From: Pseudomonadota bacterium
GTDB taxonomy: Bacteria; Pseudomonadota; Gammaproteobacteria; Acidiferrobacterales; Acidiferrobacteraceae
Reading direction: 5' to 3'
Assembly (NCBI GenBank): GCA_021841585.1
Contig: JAKBUS010000021.1
Span: 1 to 39,264 of the forward strand
DNA: 39,264 nucleotides
The notes under the pieces are model-generated. The model saw only the letters and a program-made list of their open reading frames with translations. It ran no database searches and was not told where the DNA came from. This document shows, piece by piece, positions 15,828-26,044 of this stretch (position 1 is the stretch's first letter; every line of letters starts with the position of its first letter). Both the position numbers and the translations under genes were made by a program.

Positions 15828-16468
15828 AGGTGTTTTTGATTGACGATCATGCATTGTTCAGGAGCGGGCTCGAGCACCTGCTCGTGCGCCGCGGCATCGA
15901 GGTGGTGGCCACCAGCAACGACGGCGAGCAGGCCCTGGCGCCTATCCAGGCGACCTGCCCCGATATCGTCCTACTCGACATCCGCATGCCCCGGATCGGT
16001 GGCATCGAGACCTTGAAGGCGCTGCGCGCGGGCGGCGTGACCGCGGCCATCGTCATGCTCACGACCTCGAGCGAGGAGGCCGATCTCGTGGCCTCGCTGC
16101 GCTACGGGGCGCGCGGCTATCTCTTGAAGGACATGGAGCCCGATAGCCTAGTTGCGGCGCTCGCGCGCATCGAGGCCGGTGAGATGGTGGTGGCCCCGGA
16201 GTTTGCGCCGGTGCTCGCGCACTTTATCCAGAGCGGACCGCAGGCCCTGACCGCCTCGCACGCCTTCAGCGAACTCACTCCCCGCGAGCTCGAGATCCTG
16301 GGCCACCTCGGCGACGGCCAGAGCAACAAGCTGATCGCCCGTGATCTCGGGATATCCGAGGGCACCGTGAAGCTCCACGTCAAGGCCATCCTGCGCAAGC
16401 TCAAGCTCACATCTCGTGTCCAGGCGGCGGTACGCTCCGTGGAAGAGGGTTTGAGCCGCAAGGGCTAA
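15824..16468 (+). CDS. NarL/FixJ-family response regulator
   Basis: Two-domain transcription regulator of 214 residues. The receiver domain (1-120) has acidic residues D7 and D8 and phospho-acceptor D52 in LLDIRMPR. A LuxR-type helix-turn-helix (about 148-210) follows: LTPRELEIL, NKLIARDLGISEGTVKLHVKAIL. The start is GTG 15824, whose last bases overlap the kinase stop codon, so the two proteins are made as a pair. It is the cognate partner of the upstream kinase by position. Targets are not known; the dsr operon is the obvious candidate. Confidence 0.93.
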   Translation: MKVFLIDDHALFRSGLEHLLVRRGIEVVATSNDGEQALAPIQATCPDIVLLDIRMPRIGGIETLKALRAGGVTAAIVMLTTSSEEADLVASLRYGARGYLLKDMEPDSLVAALARIEAGEMVVAPEFAPVLAHFIQSGPQALTASHAFSELTPRELEILGHLGDGQSNKLIARDLGISEGTVKLHVKAILRKLKLTSRVQAAVRSVEEGLSRKG

Positions 16469-16993
16469 AATCACGGGGTGGGGCGGTATTGGACGGCACC
16501 CGGTGCCCGATCGTGAGGGCGCCTTTCCTGTCGCCCTACGGGAAGCGGCGGGCCGGCCCGGGCGCGGGTCGCGAACGGGGCTTTTCAGAGTCCCGGTATC
16601 CGGCATGACGCAAGGCTTACGGCGCAAAGCGCCGGGCCCCGTCGGTCCCTGCCCACAGGCCTGCTCGGCGCACTCGCCCGGCCTCGTGAGGGCGATGAAC
16701 GGCTATTAGACCGTTCTTCCCGTCTGAAACCGGTTTTCCTTGATATTTCAGTTGGCTATCTGGACAACGCGGTTCCTCGTACAGTCTACACCGGGAAGCT
16801 CGCCACGCACCCTTCGCCACTAGGTAGGGGAGGTTGGCGCGCTTGGTGTATGCGGCGGTGTTTCGAGGCGCGTGGTTGGGCGTAGGGGAGCACCTTGGGG
16901 CTTGCGCCTATCTTGGGCGAAAGCGCCGGGCCGAGGGAGCGCATGAATGTCTAGCTGAGTGTGTGCTTCGCTAGCCTAGCGGAGGGCCAATGT
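16469..16993. other. Non-coding stretch with small palindromes
   Basis: No credible gene on either strand. Several inverted repeats are present: GGCACC-C-GGTGCC (16495-16507), GAACGG/CCGTTC (16697-16716, loop of eight) and the palindrome AAACCGGTTT (16727-16736) followed by TTCC. One of these may end narL transcription, but none has a good T-run. CGCTAG-C-CTAGCG lies just before the ribosome site of the next, broken gene. The short open frames here have no recognisable protein character. Confidence 0.4.
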
Positions 16994-17522
16994 ATGGGGC
17001 ATATGTGGCAGGATGCGCCGGTTTACTGCGTGCTGGCTCAGGTGCGGTTCAATCCTATCCTGAAACTCGACTCCTTTGTTGGCGCCATTCAAGACTCCTT
17101 GCGCCGCGAGCATCCAGACTTTCCGCGTGTAACGACCATGACGCTGGTTGTTGCGCCAAGCGGGGTGGGGTGCGTGCCCCACCACAACCGACTTTCGAAA
17201 ATCGTTATCTGCTGAAGAATAGGGACAAAACGGCGGGCTTATAGCCTCGATACCGCCTCGCTTGCCTTTCAGTCAACAGACTATCCGAGGCTTGGCGTTT
17301 TCCGGGGCGTCTCTCAAGGGCCTTGCTGCCGTAAACGATGCGGTCGGGCCGAGCTTTGTCGAGCGGGCAGGAATCCGTTACTTGAACGCCGTGTATCCGG
17401 GGCCAGGAGCGGCGCTAGGCGCCCATCTCATACCGGAGGTTCGGGGGCTCACTCAGAAACGACAGGGGACTTTGACGCATACCTTCTCCAAGACGCGAAC
17501 CGCAGAAGGCGCGGGAGCATGA
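16994..17522 (+). pseudogene. Frameshifted TIGR04255-family gene
   Basis: ATG 16994 has a good ribosome site (GGAGG at 16981-16985), and the first frame reads as the N-terminus of TIGR04255 proteins (DAPVYCVLAQVRFNPILKL...), stopping at 17215. Similarity continues in other frames: ENRYLLKNRDKTAG up to about 17240, then YSLDTASLAFQSTDYP at about 17241-17290, then NDAVGPSFVERAGIRYLNAV and TLTHTFSKTRT to about 17515. That needs at least three frame changes. The C-terminal half of the family is missing. The family function is unknown. Identification rests on remembered family sequence, not a search. Confidence 0.6.
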
Positions 17523-17774
17523 GAGGGTGAGGCGCGGCCTTGAGGGCAGCGTTTGCGCCGCTAGCGCGCCCAGGAGGCGATTGCCGTCCCATCGTGCGCA
17601 GACGAGAGGTGATCGCCCCGTTTGTCGCCGCTTGGACGGATGGACAGAGTTCCGCCATGCGGGTTCTACCGCGCCATCGAGCGCCGTGCCAGGAGGACGC
17701 CACCGTATCGGCCGCCCCATTTAGGGCCGATGACCCGCTTGTTGGCGCAGGGGGCCGGGGCCCCCGCTTTCCGT

Positions 17775-19184
17775 CTATCCGGCGGCGCGCAGGTCGCTTG
17801 CCTGTACGTCGCTGCTTTGCGCCCAGCGATCATGAAGGCGCACGACCTCGCCTATGACGATGAGCGTGGGCGGCTGGATGGCCTCGTGGGCGACGATGTC
17901 GGGGAGGTCTGCGAGGGTGCCGGTGAGCACCCGTTGTCCGGGCGTCGTGCCCCGCTCGATCAACGCCGCCGGGGTGGAGCGCGGCAGGCCGTGGGCCATG
18001 AGCTCGCGGCTTATGGTCGAAAGCGCCGCGACCCCCATGTAGAACACCAGGGTTTGGTGCGGTTGGGCAAGGGCCCGCCAGTTGAGGGTCAAGTCGTCTT
18101 TGCGGCAGTGGCCGGTGACAAAGACGCAGGACTGGGCGTAATCGCGATGCGTGAGCGGCAGATGGCCGTAGGCCGCACAGCCGAGTGCCGCGGTGATGCC
18201 GGGTACCACCTGGAAGGGGATACCGGCCTCCACGAGGGCGTCGATCTCTTCGCCACCACGCCCGAAGATGAAGGGGTCGCCGCCCTTGAGGCGCACGACC
18301 CGTCGGCCGCTCGCGGCGAGCTCCACGAGGATCTCGTTGATCCGCCCCTGGGGCACGGCGTGGTGCCCGGCGTCTTTGCCGACATCGATGCGCTGGGCCT
18401 CGCGCCGGCAGAGCGCGAGCACGGGGGCTGCCACCAGGCGGTCATGGACGACGACGTCGGCCTCCTGCATGAGGCGCAGGGCGCGCAGGGTGAGTAGGTC
18501 CGGATCGCCGGGGCCCGCGCCGACCAGGGACACGAGCCCCACGCCGGCGCCTTCCGGCTGCGCGAGCTCGCGCTCGAAGGCCTCGGCCGCCGCGTTCTCC
18601 TCGCCGGCGAGCAGCAGTTCGGCGGCCGGCCCCTGGAGCACGCGCTCCCAGAAGCGGCGCCTCTGGGTGGGCGAGGTGATCCGCTGACGGACCTCGGGGC
18701 GGTGGCGGGCCATGAAGGCGGCAAGCGCCCCATAGGTCGACGCCACCAGGGTCTCCAGGCGCGCGCGCAGGAGGCGCGCGAGGACCGGCGAGGTCCCACC
18801 GCTCGACACGGCGACCAGCACCGGCGAGCGGTCGATGATCGACGGCATAATGAATGTACAAAGTGCCGGATGGTCGACCACGTTGACCGGCACCCGGGCG
18901 GCGGTGGCGGCCTGATAGACGCGCTTATTCGTGGACGCGTGATTGGTGGCGGCGATCACGACGCGCGCGCCCGCGACGTCGGCGACCGTGAAGACCCGCG
19001 CGATATGGGTGATGGTGCCGGCGGCCTTCGCGGCCGCGAGCTTTGGGCAAAGCTCCGGGGACACGACCACCACGTGGGCGCCCGCGCCCTGGAGCAGGCC
19101 GACCTTGCGTGCCGCCACCTCGCCGCCGCCGACCACCAGGACACGGGCCGAACGGATGTCGAGAAAAATCGGTAAGTAGTCCAT
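17775..19184 (-). CDS. cysG: Sirohaem synthase CysG (bifunctional)
   Basis: Makes sirohaem from uroporphyrinogen III. The N-terminal domain (about 1-150) is the NAD-dependent precorrin-2 dehydrogenase/ferrochelatase (YLPIFLDIRSARVLVVGGGEVAARK). The C-terminal domain (about 210-460) is the SAM-dependent uroporphyrinogen III methyltransferase (VSLVGAGPGDPDLLTLRA, VRLKGGDPFIFGRGGEE, YMG). The 469-residue length matches the fused enzyme. The frame is open to a TTG at 19202, but ATG 19184 matches the family start MDYLPIF. It faces the dsr genes from the opposite strand and supplies the cofactor that DsrAB uses and DsrN modifies. It could equally serve assimilatory sulfite or nitrite reductase. Confidence 0.94.
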   Translation of the reverse strand: MDYLPIFLDIRSARVLVVGGGEVAARKVGLLQGAGAHVVVVSPELCPKLAAAKAAGTITHIARVFTVADVAGARVVIAATNHASTNKRVYQAATAARVPVNVVDHPALCTFIMPSIIDRSPVLVAVSSGGTSPVLARLLRARLETLVASTYGALAAFMARHRPEVRQRITSPTQRRRFWERVLQGPAAELLLAGEENAAAEAFERELAQPEGAGVGLVSLVGAGPGDPDLLTLRALRLMQEADVVVHDRLVAAPVLALCRREAQRIDVGKDAGHHAVPQGRINEILVELAASGRRVVRLKGGDPFIFGRGGEEIDALVEAGIPFQVVPGITAALGCAAYGHLPLTHRDYAQSCVFVTGHCRKDDLTLNWRALAQPHQTLVFYMGVAALSTISRELMAHGLPRSTPAALIERGTTPGQRVLTGTLADLPDIVAHEAIQPPTLIVIGEVVRLHDRWAQSSDVQASDLRAAG

Positions 19185-19746
19185 AAAGCGTCTCTTCGCC
19201 AAGTTTAGACACAGTCCACACCGTAGGGGCTTTTCAGGCTATACCCCCGTAGGGATACGGGGCTTAAGGCGTGGCCGCGGCCCGGGCATCCCATGCGGTG
19301 GTCCTGGCGGTGTTCGTGGCACGGCACGGCGATTGCCCGTGCCCGCCCGGTCGGCGGCACCAAGGCCGTGGTCGCCGTCATGAGTCAATACGATCGAAGG
19401 CCCAAGGCGCGCCACGCGCACGGCATAAGGCCGTTTCATGGCAACGGAATATCGAAAACCTCTTATAGTGGCAGGCCGCGGCCGATATGGGACACGCTTT
19501 ATCAGGCGGATCATTTGCTGGTATCCATTGGTTTTTGGCTTATGCCGGAGGGCTACCTTTTCCGAAAAAATTTCTTGTGATATGAAATGAATGCGGACTT
19601 TTCTGGAATGAAAGGCGCAAAATATCTATAAAGTATAAGAATGGTCTAAAAAAGAATAAAACCGGCAGGACCGGCTTTTGTGCGCGGCGTCATTGACGCC
19701 GGCGCTCATGGACAGAAAAGCGGTGATAAAAACAGCGGGAGGGTGT
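19185..19746. other. Intergenic region with AT-rich segment and hairpin
   Basis: The divergent gap between cysG and the membrane protein gene. I see no convincing gene. The part from about 19500 to 19680 is strikingly AT-rich against the surroundings, with stretches such as AAAATATCTATAAAGTATAAG near 19620, and probably holds the promoter of the downstream gene. CGGCGTC (19685-19691) pairs with GACGCCG (19695-19701) around ATT, forming a tight leader hairpin 45 bases before the ATG. Confidence 0.4.
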
Positions 19747-20754
19747 ATGGAGAAAAAGGCGGCGGATAACCTGGGCGTGCTGTTGCGCAGTTATGAGGCC
19801 TTGTACAACTGGCGGGCACTGCTCATGTTGGCGGGGAGTTTCGCGGTGGCCGGGCTTGCCATCATCGGGGCCTCGGATATGGCCATGGGGGGCGGGGGAC
19901 GGATGGCCGTGGCCATGCTGCTGGGGCTTGTGGCGTTGGTGGTGGCGGTCATGGGCGTGAACGGCAGTGGCCTGATGCTGGCCGATCAGGCCTACGATCG
20001 ACCCATCCAGCCGTTCGTGAGTGCGTTCTTCGGGGGGCTGCGGGTAACGCTTTCGGCGATCGGCGTGCTCGTGCTGTTGGGGCTCGGTTATGCGCTGGTG
20101 TTCCTGGTGGTGTTTTTGTTGGCGCTACTCGCGCGCATCCCTGGCATCGGCGGGGTATTCGCCTTTCTATTGGCGGGTCCCTCGGTGCTGGTCTTGTCAT
20201 TGACCATGGCGGTGCTACTGCTCGCCGCGCCTTTGGCGCTGGCGGCCCTATGGCATGGGGACGGCATGACCGCGGCCTTGACGCGGGCCGTGACGATCGT
20301 GGTCAAGCGTCCGCTCGATGTGTTCATGCGCTTTCTGGTGTTGGGGCTCATCGTCATGCCCGCCGCGTTTTTCCTGTTTGCGATGGTGGGTATGGGCGAT
20401 ATGAGTGTCGCCGGGATGTATCTCGTCGATGCCTTGAGGTCCATGGGTGGCAACTTTCAAGGCGGCATGGGTGGGGGTCCCTATGGCGGGATGGGGCCCA
20501 TGGCCTCGTTGTTCGGGTCCCTGATGGGCCGAGGCCTGGGGGCCGCCGGCGTATCCACCGCGCTGGTCTGGTATCTGGCGATCGCGGTCGTGGGACTGAT
20601 CCATATGCTCGGCGTGATATTGATCTATGGATCGGTGAGCGATGGCATTGGATTGGACGGGTTCGAAGCGATGGCGCGCCAGGCGGCGCGCATCAAGGCG
20701 CGGATGGACGAACATAAGCCGACCTCCGACGGGCCGGGCGGGCCTTCATTCTAG
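19747..20754 (+). CDS. Polytopic membrane protein with Gly/Met-rich loop, unknown function
   Basis: Not recognised. The 335 residues contain about seven hydrophobic segments (about 24-45, 58-80, 98-125, 127-145, 155-185, 205-228 and 278-305). A long loop at roughly 230-275 is rich in Gly and Met (MGGNFQGGMGGG, GGMGPMASLFG). The C-terminal tail is charged (RIKARMDEHKP). GGAGGG just upstream of ATG 19747 gives a good ribosome site. The gene stands alone, facing jetD convergently. The Met-rich loop could bind soft metals, but this is only a guess; it may simply be a flexible linker. Confidence 0.75.
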   Translation: MEKKAADNLGVLLRSYEALYNWRALLMLAGSFAVAGLAIIGASDMAMGGGGRMAVAMLLGLVALVVAVMGVNGSGLMLADQAYDRPIQPFVSAFFGGLRVTLSAIGVLVLLGLGYALVFLVVFLLALLARIPGIGGVFAFLLAGPSVLVLSLTMAVLLLAAPLALAALWHGDGMTAALTRAVTIVVKRPLDVFMRFLVLGLIVMPAAFFLFAMVGMGDMSVAGMYLVDALRSMGGNFQGGMGGGPYGGMGPMASLFGSLMGRGLGAAGVSTALVWYLAIAVVGLIHMLGVILIYGSVSDGIGLDGFEAMARQAARIKARMDEHKPTSDGPGGPSF

Positions 20755-20842
20755 CCTCCAGCGCTGGTCTCGAGCGCCGGGCCTTAAGGCGCGCCCACTT
20801 CAGCAGCGGCCTGCCGGGGCCTCGCCACCGGCGGTGCGCGCA

Positions 20843-22039
20843 TCAACGGAGGGCGCCCGAAGGGCCCGGGTCCGTCGCCCGCGCCAGCGCCTGTTCCACC
20901 CATCGAAATCCGATGCGCTCCTGTTCGAGGCGCAGTTGCGGGCGGATGCGATTGTCGCGCAAAGCGTCATAGAGCGCGCGCTCCTCGGGGGTGAGCCGCG
21001 CAAGGTCGCGCGCGGTCGGCCGGTCCTCGTGTCCCCACTGGTATTCGAAGGCAAACAGCGTCGCTCTATCCATGAGCAGCGACTCGGCCTTCGGGAACAC
21101 GGCGCGCAGTTGGTCGAGGATGGCAAAGCCGTGGGTGTCGATGTCGCCCCAGTAATGGAGGCGCGCGTGGGCAAGCCAGGGGATGTCCTTTAGCATGCTA
21201 AATCCGTAGCCCGCGCCGAACAGGGCGATCGCCCCCGGGACTTTCGGGAGGGCCAGGAAGTTCACCTCGTTTTCGGTGATGATGACCTGTCGGGCCCCGG
21301 GGTCCAGGCGCGCGAGGCTTGGCGCGTCGAGGGTGATGTCAGCGCCGATGGCGGCAAGCGGCAGGCCCTCATCGAGTGGTCGCAGGCGCACGCGCACGGG
21401 CTTTTCGCGAAAGCCGTAGCGTGCGGCGAACGCCGCCACGCCGGTGGCCGCCGATGCGCGTAGGGGGTCTGGAAGCGCGCGATCCAGAAGTTCGGCGAGC
21501 ACCCCGCGGTGGGCCTCCAGGAACTTGCTGTCACCGCCCGGCAGGTCCATCTGGCGCAGATAGATATCGGGTCGCGGGTGCTCGCGGATCCAGGCGATGA
21601 CCGCGAGCAGGCGCCCCCAGGATGGCGCCAGTTCGAGGGTGCGTAGCGGGTGGCGCGCCAGCCAGTCGAGCAGTGCCGGGCACGCCTCTTCGGTGGCCGC
21701 GAGCAGTTTTGCGAATTCATCGGCGTCGGGGGTCTTGCCGATGAGCGCCAGGGCGTCTTTCCGGCTATCGATCCAGATCTCGGCGGGCAGGGCGTTGGTA
21801 CCTAGGGTGCGGTGGCGGACGGTGCGCATCACCACGCGTACATGGGGGAGGGCGCGCAGGTTAGCCGCCCACGCACGGACTGCGTCGAAGTGTTCGCCGA
21901 TCTCGCGCGAACTTGGGCCCTTGCATGGCAGGCGCCACGGGAAGTCCGAGCGGCCGGTGACCATGGCCGATAACAGCGCGCCGCGCGCGAAATGCCGGGC
22001 GACGTGCGCGCGGATGTCCGCAAGCGAGGTCCAGCTCAT
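20843..22039 (-). CDS. jetD: JetD, Toprim-like nuclease of Wadjet
   Basis: Effector nuclease of type I Wadjet, which cuts circular plasmid DNA after loop extrusion by JetABC. The 398 residues fit DUF3322 (N-terminal arm) plus DUF2220 (C-terminal Toprim-like). Acidic metal-site motifs are visible: ITENEVNF at about 251-258, [10 protein letters not shown] at about 294-303 and RLEQERIGF at about 372-380. ATG 22039 overlaps the jetC stop by four bases, so it is the last gene of the operon. All expected acidic residues appear intact. Confidence 0.93.
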   Translation of the reverse strand: MSWTSLADIRAHVARHFARGALLSAMVTGRSDFPWRLPCKGPSSREIGEHFDAVRAWAANLRALPHVRVVMRTVRHRTLGTNALPAEIWIDSRKDALALIGKTPDADEFAKLLAATEEACPALLDWLARHPLRTLELAPSWGRLLAVIAWIREHPRPDIYLRQMDLPGGDSKFLEAHRGVLAELLDRALPDPLRASAATGVAAFAARYGFREKPVRVRLRPLDEGLPLAAIGADITLDAPSLARLDPGARQVIITENEVNFLALPKVPGAIALFGAGYGFSMLKDIPWLAHARLHYWGDIDTHGFAILDQLRAVFPKAESLLMDRATLFAFEYQWGHEDRPTARDLARLTPEERALYDALRDNRIRPQLRLEQERIGFRWVEQALARATDPGPSGALR

Positions 22040-25000
22040 CCGGCGATCCGGGCCTTTTCGGCGCGATACTCCTCAATCGTCAGATTGCGGAGTTTGGAGG
22101 ACTGCCCGTCTTCATTGTGCACGAAGCCCACGCACGCGACATACGGTTCGATGATGTGGATCTTCTGCAGGGGAGTGACGATCAGGATCTGGAGGTTGAG
22201 TTCCTGAAAGAGCCGCAGCCCGTATTGCGCCGACTCGTCGGAGCCGCGCCCAAAGGCCTCGTCTATGACTACGAAGCGAAACGAGCGCGAGCGCGTCGCC
22301 CCCCACTCCAGGCCGAATTGATAGGCGAGGCTTGCGGCGAGCACCGTGTAGGCGAGCTTTTCCTTCTGGCCGCCGGATTTGCCACCCGAGTCGGAATAGT
22401 GCTCGTATTCGCTCTCGTCCTCGCGCCAGCGCTCGCTGGCCGCGAACACGAACCATGCGCGCACGTCGGTGACCTTCGCGGTCCACCGCCGGTCGGCCTC
22501 CGATTGCCCCTCGCGTCCCCGGAAGCGCTCGATGATGCGCTTGACTTGCAGAAACTTGGCCTCCGAGTACTGGGCGTCGTCGGAACCGGTGAGCGCCCCC
22601 TCGGTGCACGCGCGCAGCTCGCCCTGGAAATCGCGAATGTCGGCGTCGGGCGTGCGTTCGGCCTCCAGGACGATGTAGCGGCCGGGGTTATAGTCGATCT
22701 TTGTCAACGAACCGTTCACGCGATCGATGCGCTCCTTGATGAGCTCGCGCTCGCGCGCGAGCTGCGACTGGAAGTTCGCGACCTCGCGGATGGTGTTCTC
22801 ATTCAAGAGTTCCTTGAAACGTGTTTCGAAGCCGGGCAGACCGTCGGCGATCAGGTCGTCTAGCATTTTGCGGTATTCAAAGCCGGCCTCGACTGCGGCG
22901 TCGATCTCGGCGGTCTCAAGCCTGTAGGCCTCGCGATAGGAGGCCATGGCCTGAATGATGCGATCACGCAGTCGCGCAAGCCTGCGCGCGCATTCCGCGC
23001 CGTGCCGCCCGACCGCCGAGCGCATTTCGTTGGCGCGATTCTCGCAGGACTCGAGCGTGAGCGTGTGGCCGCCCAGGATCTCGGCGGACAGGCCGTCTAA
23101 TGTGGCGAAGGCCGTGGCATGGCGCGCGAACGCCGGGTCGTCGAGGACCTCCTGGACCGCCTGGCGCAGCACCTTGGTGTCGCTTCGGCGCTGTTCGCAC
23201 TTGGCGCGCAGGTCGCGCTCGGCCTCGAGTTCATGGTCGCGTCCCTGACGTTCGGCGCTGACTTCCTTTAGGCGCAGGGTCAGTTGTCTTAGGGCGTCGG
23301 AGGCCGATTCGAGCTTGTGACGCTCGTCTTCGAGCGCGGCCACTTCGGCGGCCGCGGTACGCCAGTCGAGCTCCCGAAAGTCGCGGTACTCGTCGAGGCG
23401 CGCAAGCAGGGTCAGGCGTTCCCTGAGGCTCCCATGGGCGGCCTGGGTGCGGGTGAGGCGCGTCGCGCATTCGGCGATCTCGCCTTCGAGCGCGCGCGCC
23501 TGGGCCTCCAGGGCGGCGATCTTGGCGGTGTTGGTCCAGCCGAGGATGTAGCGGCTGCGGTCCGTCAGGCGATGGCGGTCGTCTTTCTCATGGCGGTCGC
23601 CTAAGCCCTTGATCTGGCCGGCGCGGGTGAGCGCGCGGGTCTCGCGCTGGAACTGCTCGTAGGTGTCGCAGCAGGCGACATCGAAGCGCTGCGCGAGCTC
23701 GCGCTCGAGCCATTCGTAGAACGGCGAGTCCGGCCGGATCTCGAGCTTGCGCACCAGGGAATCCGGGTGCATGGAGATGGCCGCCGCGCGTGCCGCCGGG
23801 CGGACCCGAAAGTACACGATGCGGCCCTTCAGGTCGGTCTTGTCCACCCACTGCGCGACCTCGGCGTAACGGGCATCGGGGATCAGTAGCGACAGGCCAA
23901 AGCCGTGGAGCAGACGCTCGGCCGCCCCCTCCCACGCGTCCTCCTCGGGGCGCACCTGCAGGAGTTCGCCGGCAAACGGCATGTCTGCCTCGCGCGCGCC
24001 GAGCGCTTGGCAGAGCGCGGTGCGGATGGCCGCGTGGCGCGAATCGATGTTGCTGCGCCGCGCCTTCAGGTCGGTGATCTCGGCGGTGAGGATGTCATGC
24101 CGCCCGCGGGCCTCGCGCAGCGTCATGGCCTGCTCGGTAAGGGTGTTCTGGAGGGCCGCCTCCTCGCTGTGGGCGAGGTCGGCGTGGCGCGTGAGGCGCG
24201 CGCGTTGCGCAAGAAACGCCGCCTCGTCTTCGGCCGGCGCCTCGCCCAGGGCCGCGCCGAGTTCTCCGTAGTGTCGGGCCTTGTGCGAGCGCGCGTCACG
24301 CTCGCGCCCTTTGCGCTCGATGTCGTGGGCGAGCCGTTCCAGGCGGTCGCCGCCGTTGTCGGCGATCTCGCGCTTCAACTCATCCTCGGTTATGCGCAGG
24401 CCGTCGCGGGCCTCGGTAAGGCGCGCCACCGCCCGCTCGCGCCGCCCCCATTCCTGGTCGATATGGGCGAGGCGTTTATCGAGCAGGTCGGCCTTCAGGC
24501 GCGCGAAGTAGGGGTGCACGGCCTCGCGCGCCGCCTCCCAGGCGCCGAGATGGTCCTGGGTCTTGGCGTGTTCGTCGAGATGGGCCACGAGTGGCGTCAA
24601 GAGCTCGACCTGGCGCCGGGCCTTTAGGACCGCTTCGTGGGCGCGGTTTAGGTTGTCGAAATGGTCGATCAGGGCCTGGATGCGCGGGGCCACGTCGAAC
24701 GGTTCGAGCATGTGGTGGCGCACGAAGTCGGTGAGGTTGCCGACCGACTTCATGGAGACCGTCTGGTGGAACAGGTCGAGGGCCTGTTCGTTGTCGATCC
24801 CAAAGCGCCGCCGAAACCACGCCCCATAGGGTGGGAAGCTGTCGAAGACCTCGGCGCCCTGGCCGCGCAGGCGTTTACGCAAGGTCGTTATATCCGATCC
24901 GAAGTGCGCGAAGTCCTCGGCGATCGCAAGGCCGCGCTCGGCACCGACATAGAAGCGTGCCGGCTGGCCTTGCGGATCCTTGATCCAGAACACCTGGGCG

Positions 25001-25428
25001 ATGGTCACGGTCTGGTCGTAGCCGGCGTTATGGAAGACCCCAAGGATCACCGAATAGTGTTTGTGGTCGCGTAGCGCGATGGGGCGCGCCGAGTGGCTGG
25101 CCTCGCCGCGTTCCGACTTGTAATGACCAAGCACATAGGAGCGCAGCGAGCGCTCTTTCAGATCGGCCCCCGCGGCCTTGTTGTAGGCGATGCGCTGCGC
25201 CGGCACGAGCAATGTGGTCACGGCGTCGACCAAAGTCGACTTGCCGGAGCCGATGTCGCCGGTGACAAGTGCGTTGCGCCCGTCGGGGGCAAGCGACCAC
25301 ACGCGGCCATCGAAGGTCCCCCAGTTGAAGACCTCGAGGCGCTGGAGGCGAAAGCCCGCGAGGCGGTCGTCGTCTGCAAAATCGAGACTCAGGGTCTCGG
25401 GGGTGGTGGCCGCATCAGGCGTCCTCAC
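22036..25428 (-). CDS. jetC: JetC, SMC-like ATPase of Wadjet
   Basis: MukB/MksF-type SMC ATPase, the DNA loop-extruding motor of Wadjet. Walker A is G57DIGSGKST65. A very long, charged coiled-coil middle follows (heptad-like Leu/Ala with Glu/Arg), then the signature [12 protein letters not shown] (about 1012-1023) and Walker B VVIDEAFG (about 1049-1056). The frame is open further upstream, but GTG 25428 is chosen because CGGAGG sits six bases before it; this gives 1130 residues and a 14-base overlap with jetB. It is coupled to jetD by an ATGA overlap. Confidence 0.94.
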   Translation of the reverse strand: MRTPDAATTPETLSLDFADDDRLAGFRLQRLEVFNWGTFDGRVWSLAPDGRNALVTGDIGSGKSTLVDAVTTLLVPAQRIAYNKAAGADLKERSLRSYVLGHYKSERGEASHSARPIALRDHKHYSVILGVFHNAGYDQTVTIAQVFWIKDPQGQPARFYVGAERGLAIAEDFAHFGSDITTLRKRLRGQGAEVFDSFPPYGAWFRRRFGIDNEQALDLFHQTVSMKSVGNLTDFVRHHMLEPFDVAPRIQALIDHFDNLNRAHEAVLKARRQVELLTPLVAHLDEHAKTQDHLGAWEAAREAVHPYFARLKADLLDKRLAHIDQEWGRRERAVARLTEARDGLRITEDELKREIADNGGDRLERLAHDIERKGRERDARSHKARHYGELGAALGEAPAEDEAAFLAQRARLTRHADLAHSEEAALQNTLTEQAMTLREARGRHDILTAEITDLKARRSNIDSRHAAIRTALCQALGAREADMPFAGELLQVRPEEDAWEGAAERLLHGFGLSLLIPDARYAEVAQWVDKTDLKGRIVYFRVRPAARAAAISMHPDSLVRKLEIRPDSPFYEWLERELAQRFDVACCDTYEQFQRETRALTRAGQIKGLGDRHEKDDRHRLTDRSRYILGWTNTAKIAALEAQARALEGEIAECATRLTRTQAAHGSLRERLTLLARLDEYRDFRELDWRTAAAEVAALEDERHKLESASDALRQLTLRLKEVSAERQGRDHELEAERDLRAKCEQRRSDTKVLRQAVQEVLDDPAFARHATAFATLDGLSAEILGGHTLTLESCENRANEMRSAVGRHGAECARRLARLRDRIIQAMASYREAYRLETAEIDAAVEAGFEYRKMLDDLIADGLPGFETRFKELLNENTIREVANFQSQLARERELIKERIDRVNGSLTKIDYNPGRYIVLEAERTPDADIRDFQGELRACTEGALTGSDDAQYSEAKFLQVKRIIERFRGREGQSEADRRWTAKVTDVRAWFVFAASERWREDESEYEHYSDSGGKSGGQKEKLAYTVLAASLAYQFGLEWGATRSRSFRFVVIDEAFGRGSDESAQYGLRLFQELNLQILIVTPLQKIHIIEPYVACVGFVHNEDGQSSKLRNLTIEEYRAEKARIAG

Positions 25429-26044
25429 TGGCAACCTCCGTGGACGGGTCGAGCTGTTCTTTGTAGGCCTTGAGGCGATCGGCGAAATCAGCCAGCCATT
25501 GGGCATCGACGAAGGCCTTCAGGATGCGCCGTACCTCGTAGCTTACCGGTCCCCCGGCGGACCCGGTAGGCTTCAGGCGGCGCACGAAGCCGAGATCGGC
25601 GATGCGGTTGATGTGGGTCTCGATCTGGTCGACGCGCTTGACCTCATTGGCGGTCTCGGGCAGGAACACGCGCACCAGTTCCACGATCTCGTCGCGCGTC
25701 ATCACAAGCCGGGTATCGCCGCTAGTGGCGTCGAATTCGGCGAGGCGCTTTCGCAAGAGCGCAAGCAAAAGGCTCACGCCAAAGGACAGCGGGCGGCGCG
25801 CCACGAGTCGCGGGAGGGCATCGTCTTCGGTGGGCCGCGAGCGCAGGAAGGCGTAGCCCTCGGCCTCATCGATCACGAGTTCGAGCCCGAGCACGCCGAC
25901 ATAGTCGCGGACCCGGGCCTGCAGGCGCAGGAGTAGGCCCCATAGCCGGGTCTCGTCGTCCTCATAGAGGACCCCCTTCAAAAGGGGAATCACCACCGCC
26001 GAGAGTTCAATCCCGGCATCGAGCGCTTCTTCGACCATAGCCAT
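25415..26044 (-). CDS. jetB: JetB, MksE-like subunit of Wadjet
   Basis: DUF4194 protein of 209 residues, equivalent to the KITE/winged-helix subunit MksE that clamps DNA against the SMC heads. The family-type features are an N-terminal acidic helical part, the [21 protein letters not shown] segment, and a C-terminal winged-helix part ([32 protein letters not shown]). The ATG shares one base with the jetA stop codon (TAATG), indicating translational coupling. Confidence 0.92.
   Translation of the reverse strand: MAMVEEALDAGIELSAVVIPLLKGVLYEDDETRLWGLLLRLQARVRDYVGVLGLELVIDEAEGYAFLRSRPTEDDALPRLVARRPLSFGVSLLLALLRKRLAEFDATSGDTRLVMTRDEIVELVRVFLPETANEVKRVDQIETHINRIADLGFVRRLKPTGSAGGPVSYEVRRILKAFVDAQWLADFADRLKAYKEQLDPSTEVASEDA

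Noticed and set aside
16503-16820. Short overlapping frames on both strands after the narL-like gene
   Set aside because: No recognisable protein character or start signals; more likely decayed sequence.
17622-18497. Plus-strand frame of 291 codons opposite cysG
   Set aside because: It is antisense to a well-recognised enzyme; composition is that of a reverse-strand shadow.
19185-19202. Upstream TTG start for cysG
   Set aside because: The family begins MDxLPIF, matching ATG 19184, and TTG is a rare start.
19239-19514. Minus-strand frame of 91 codons between cysG and the membrane protein gene
   Set aside because: Proline- and arginine-rich with no family resemblance and no ribosome site; treated as non-coding.
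20755-20842. Palindromes CCAGCGCTGG and GCCTTAAGGC between the membrane protein gene and jetD
   Set aside because: Convergent gap where a terminator is expected, but neither palindrome has a useful stem-loop or T-run, so not called.
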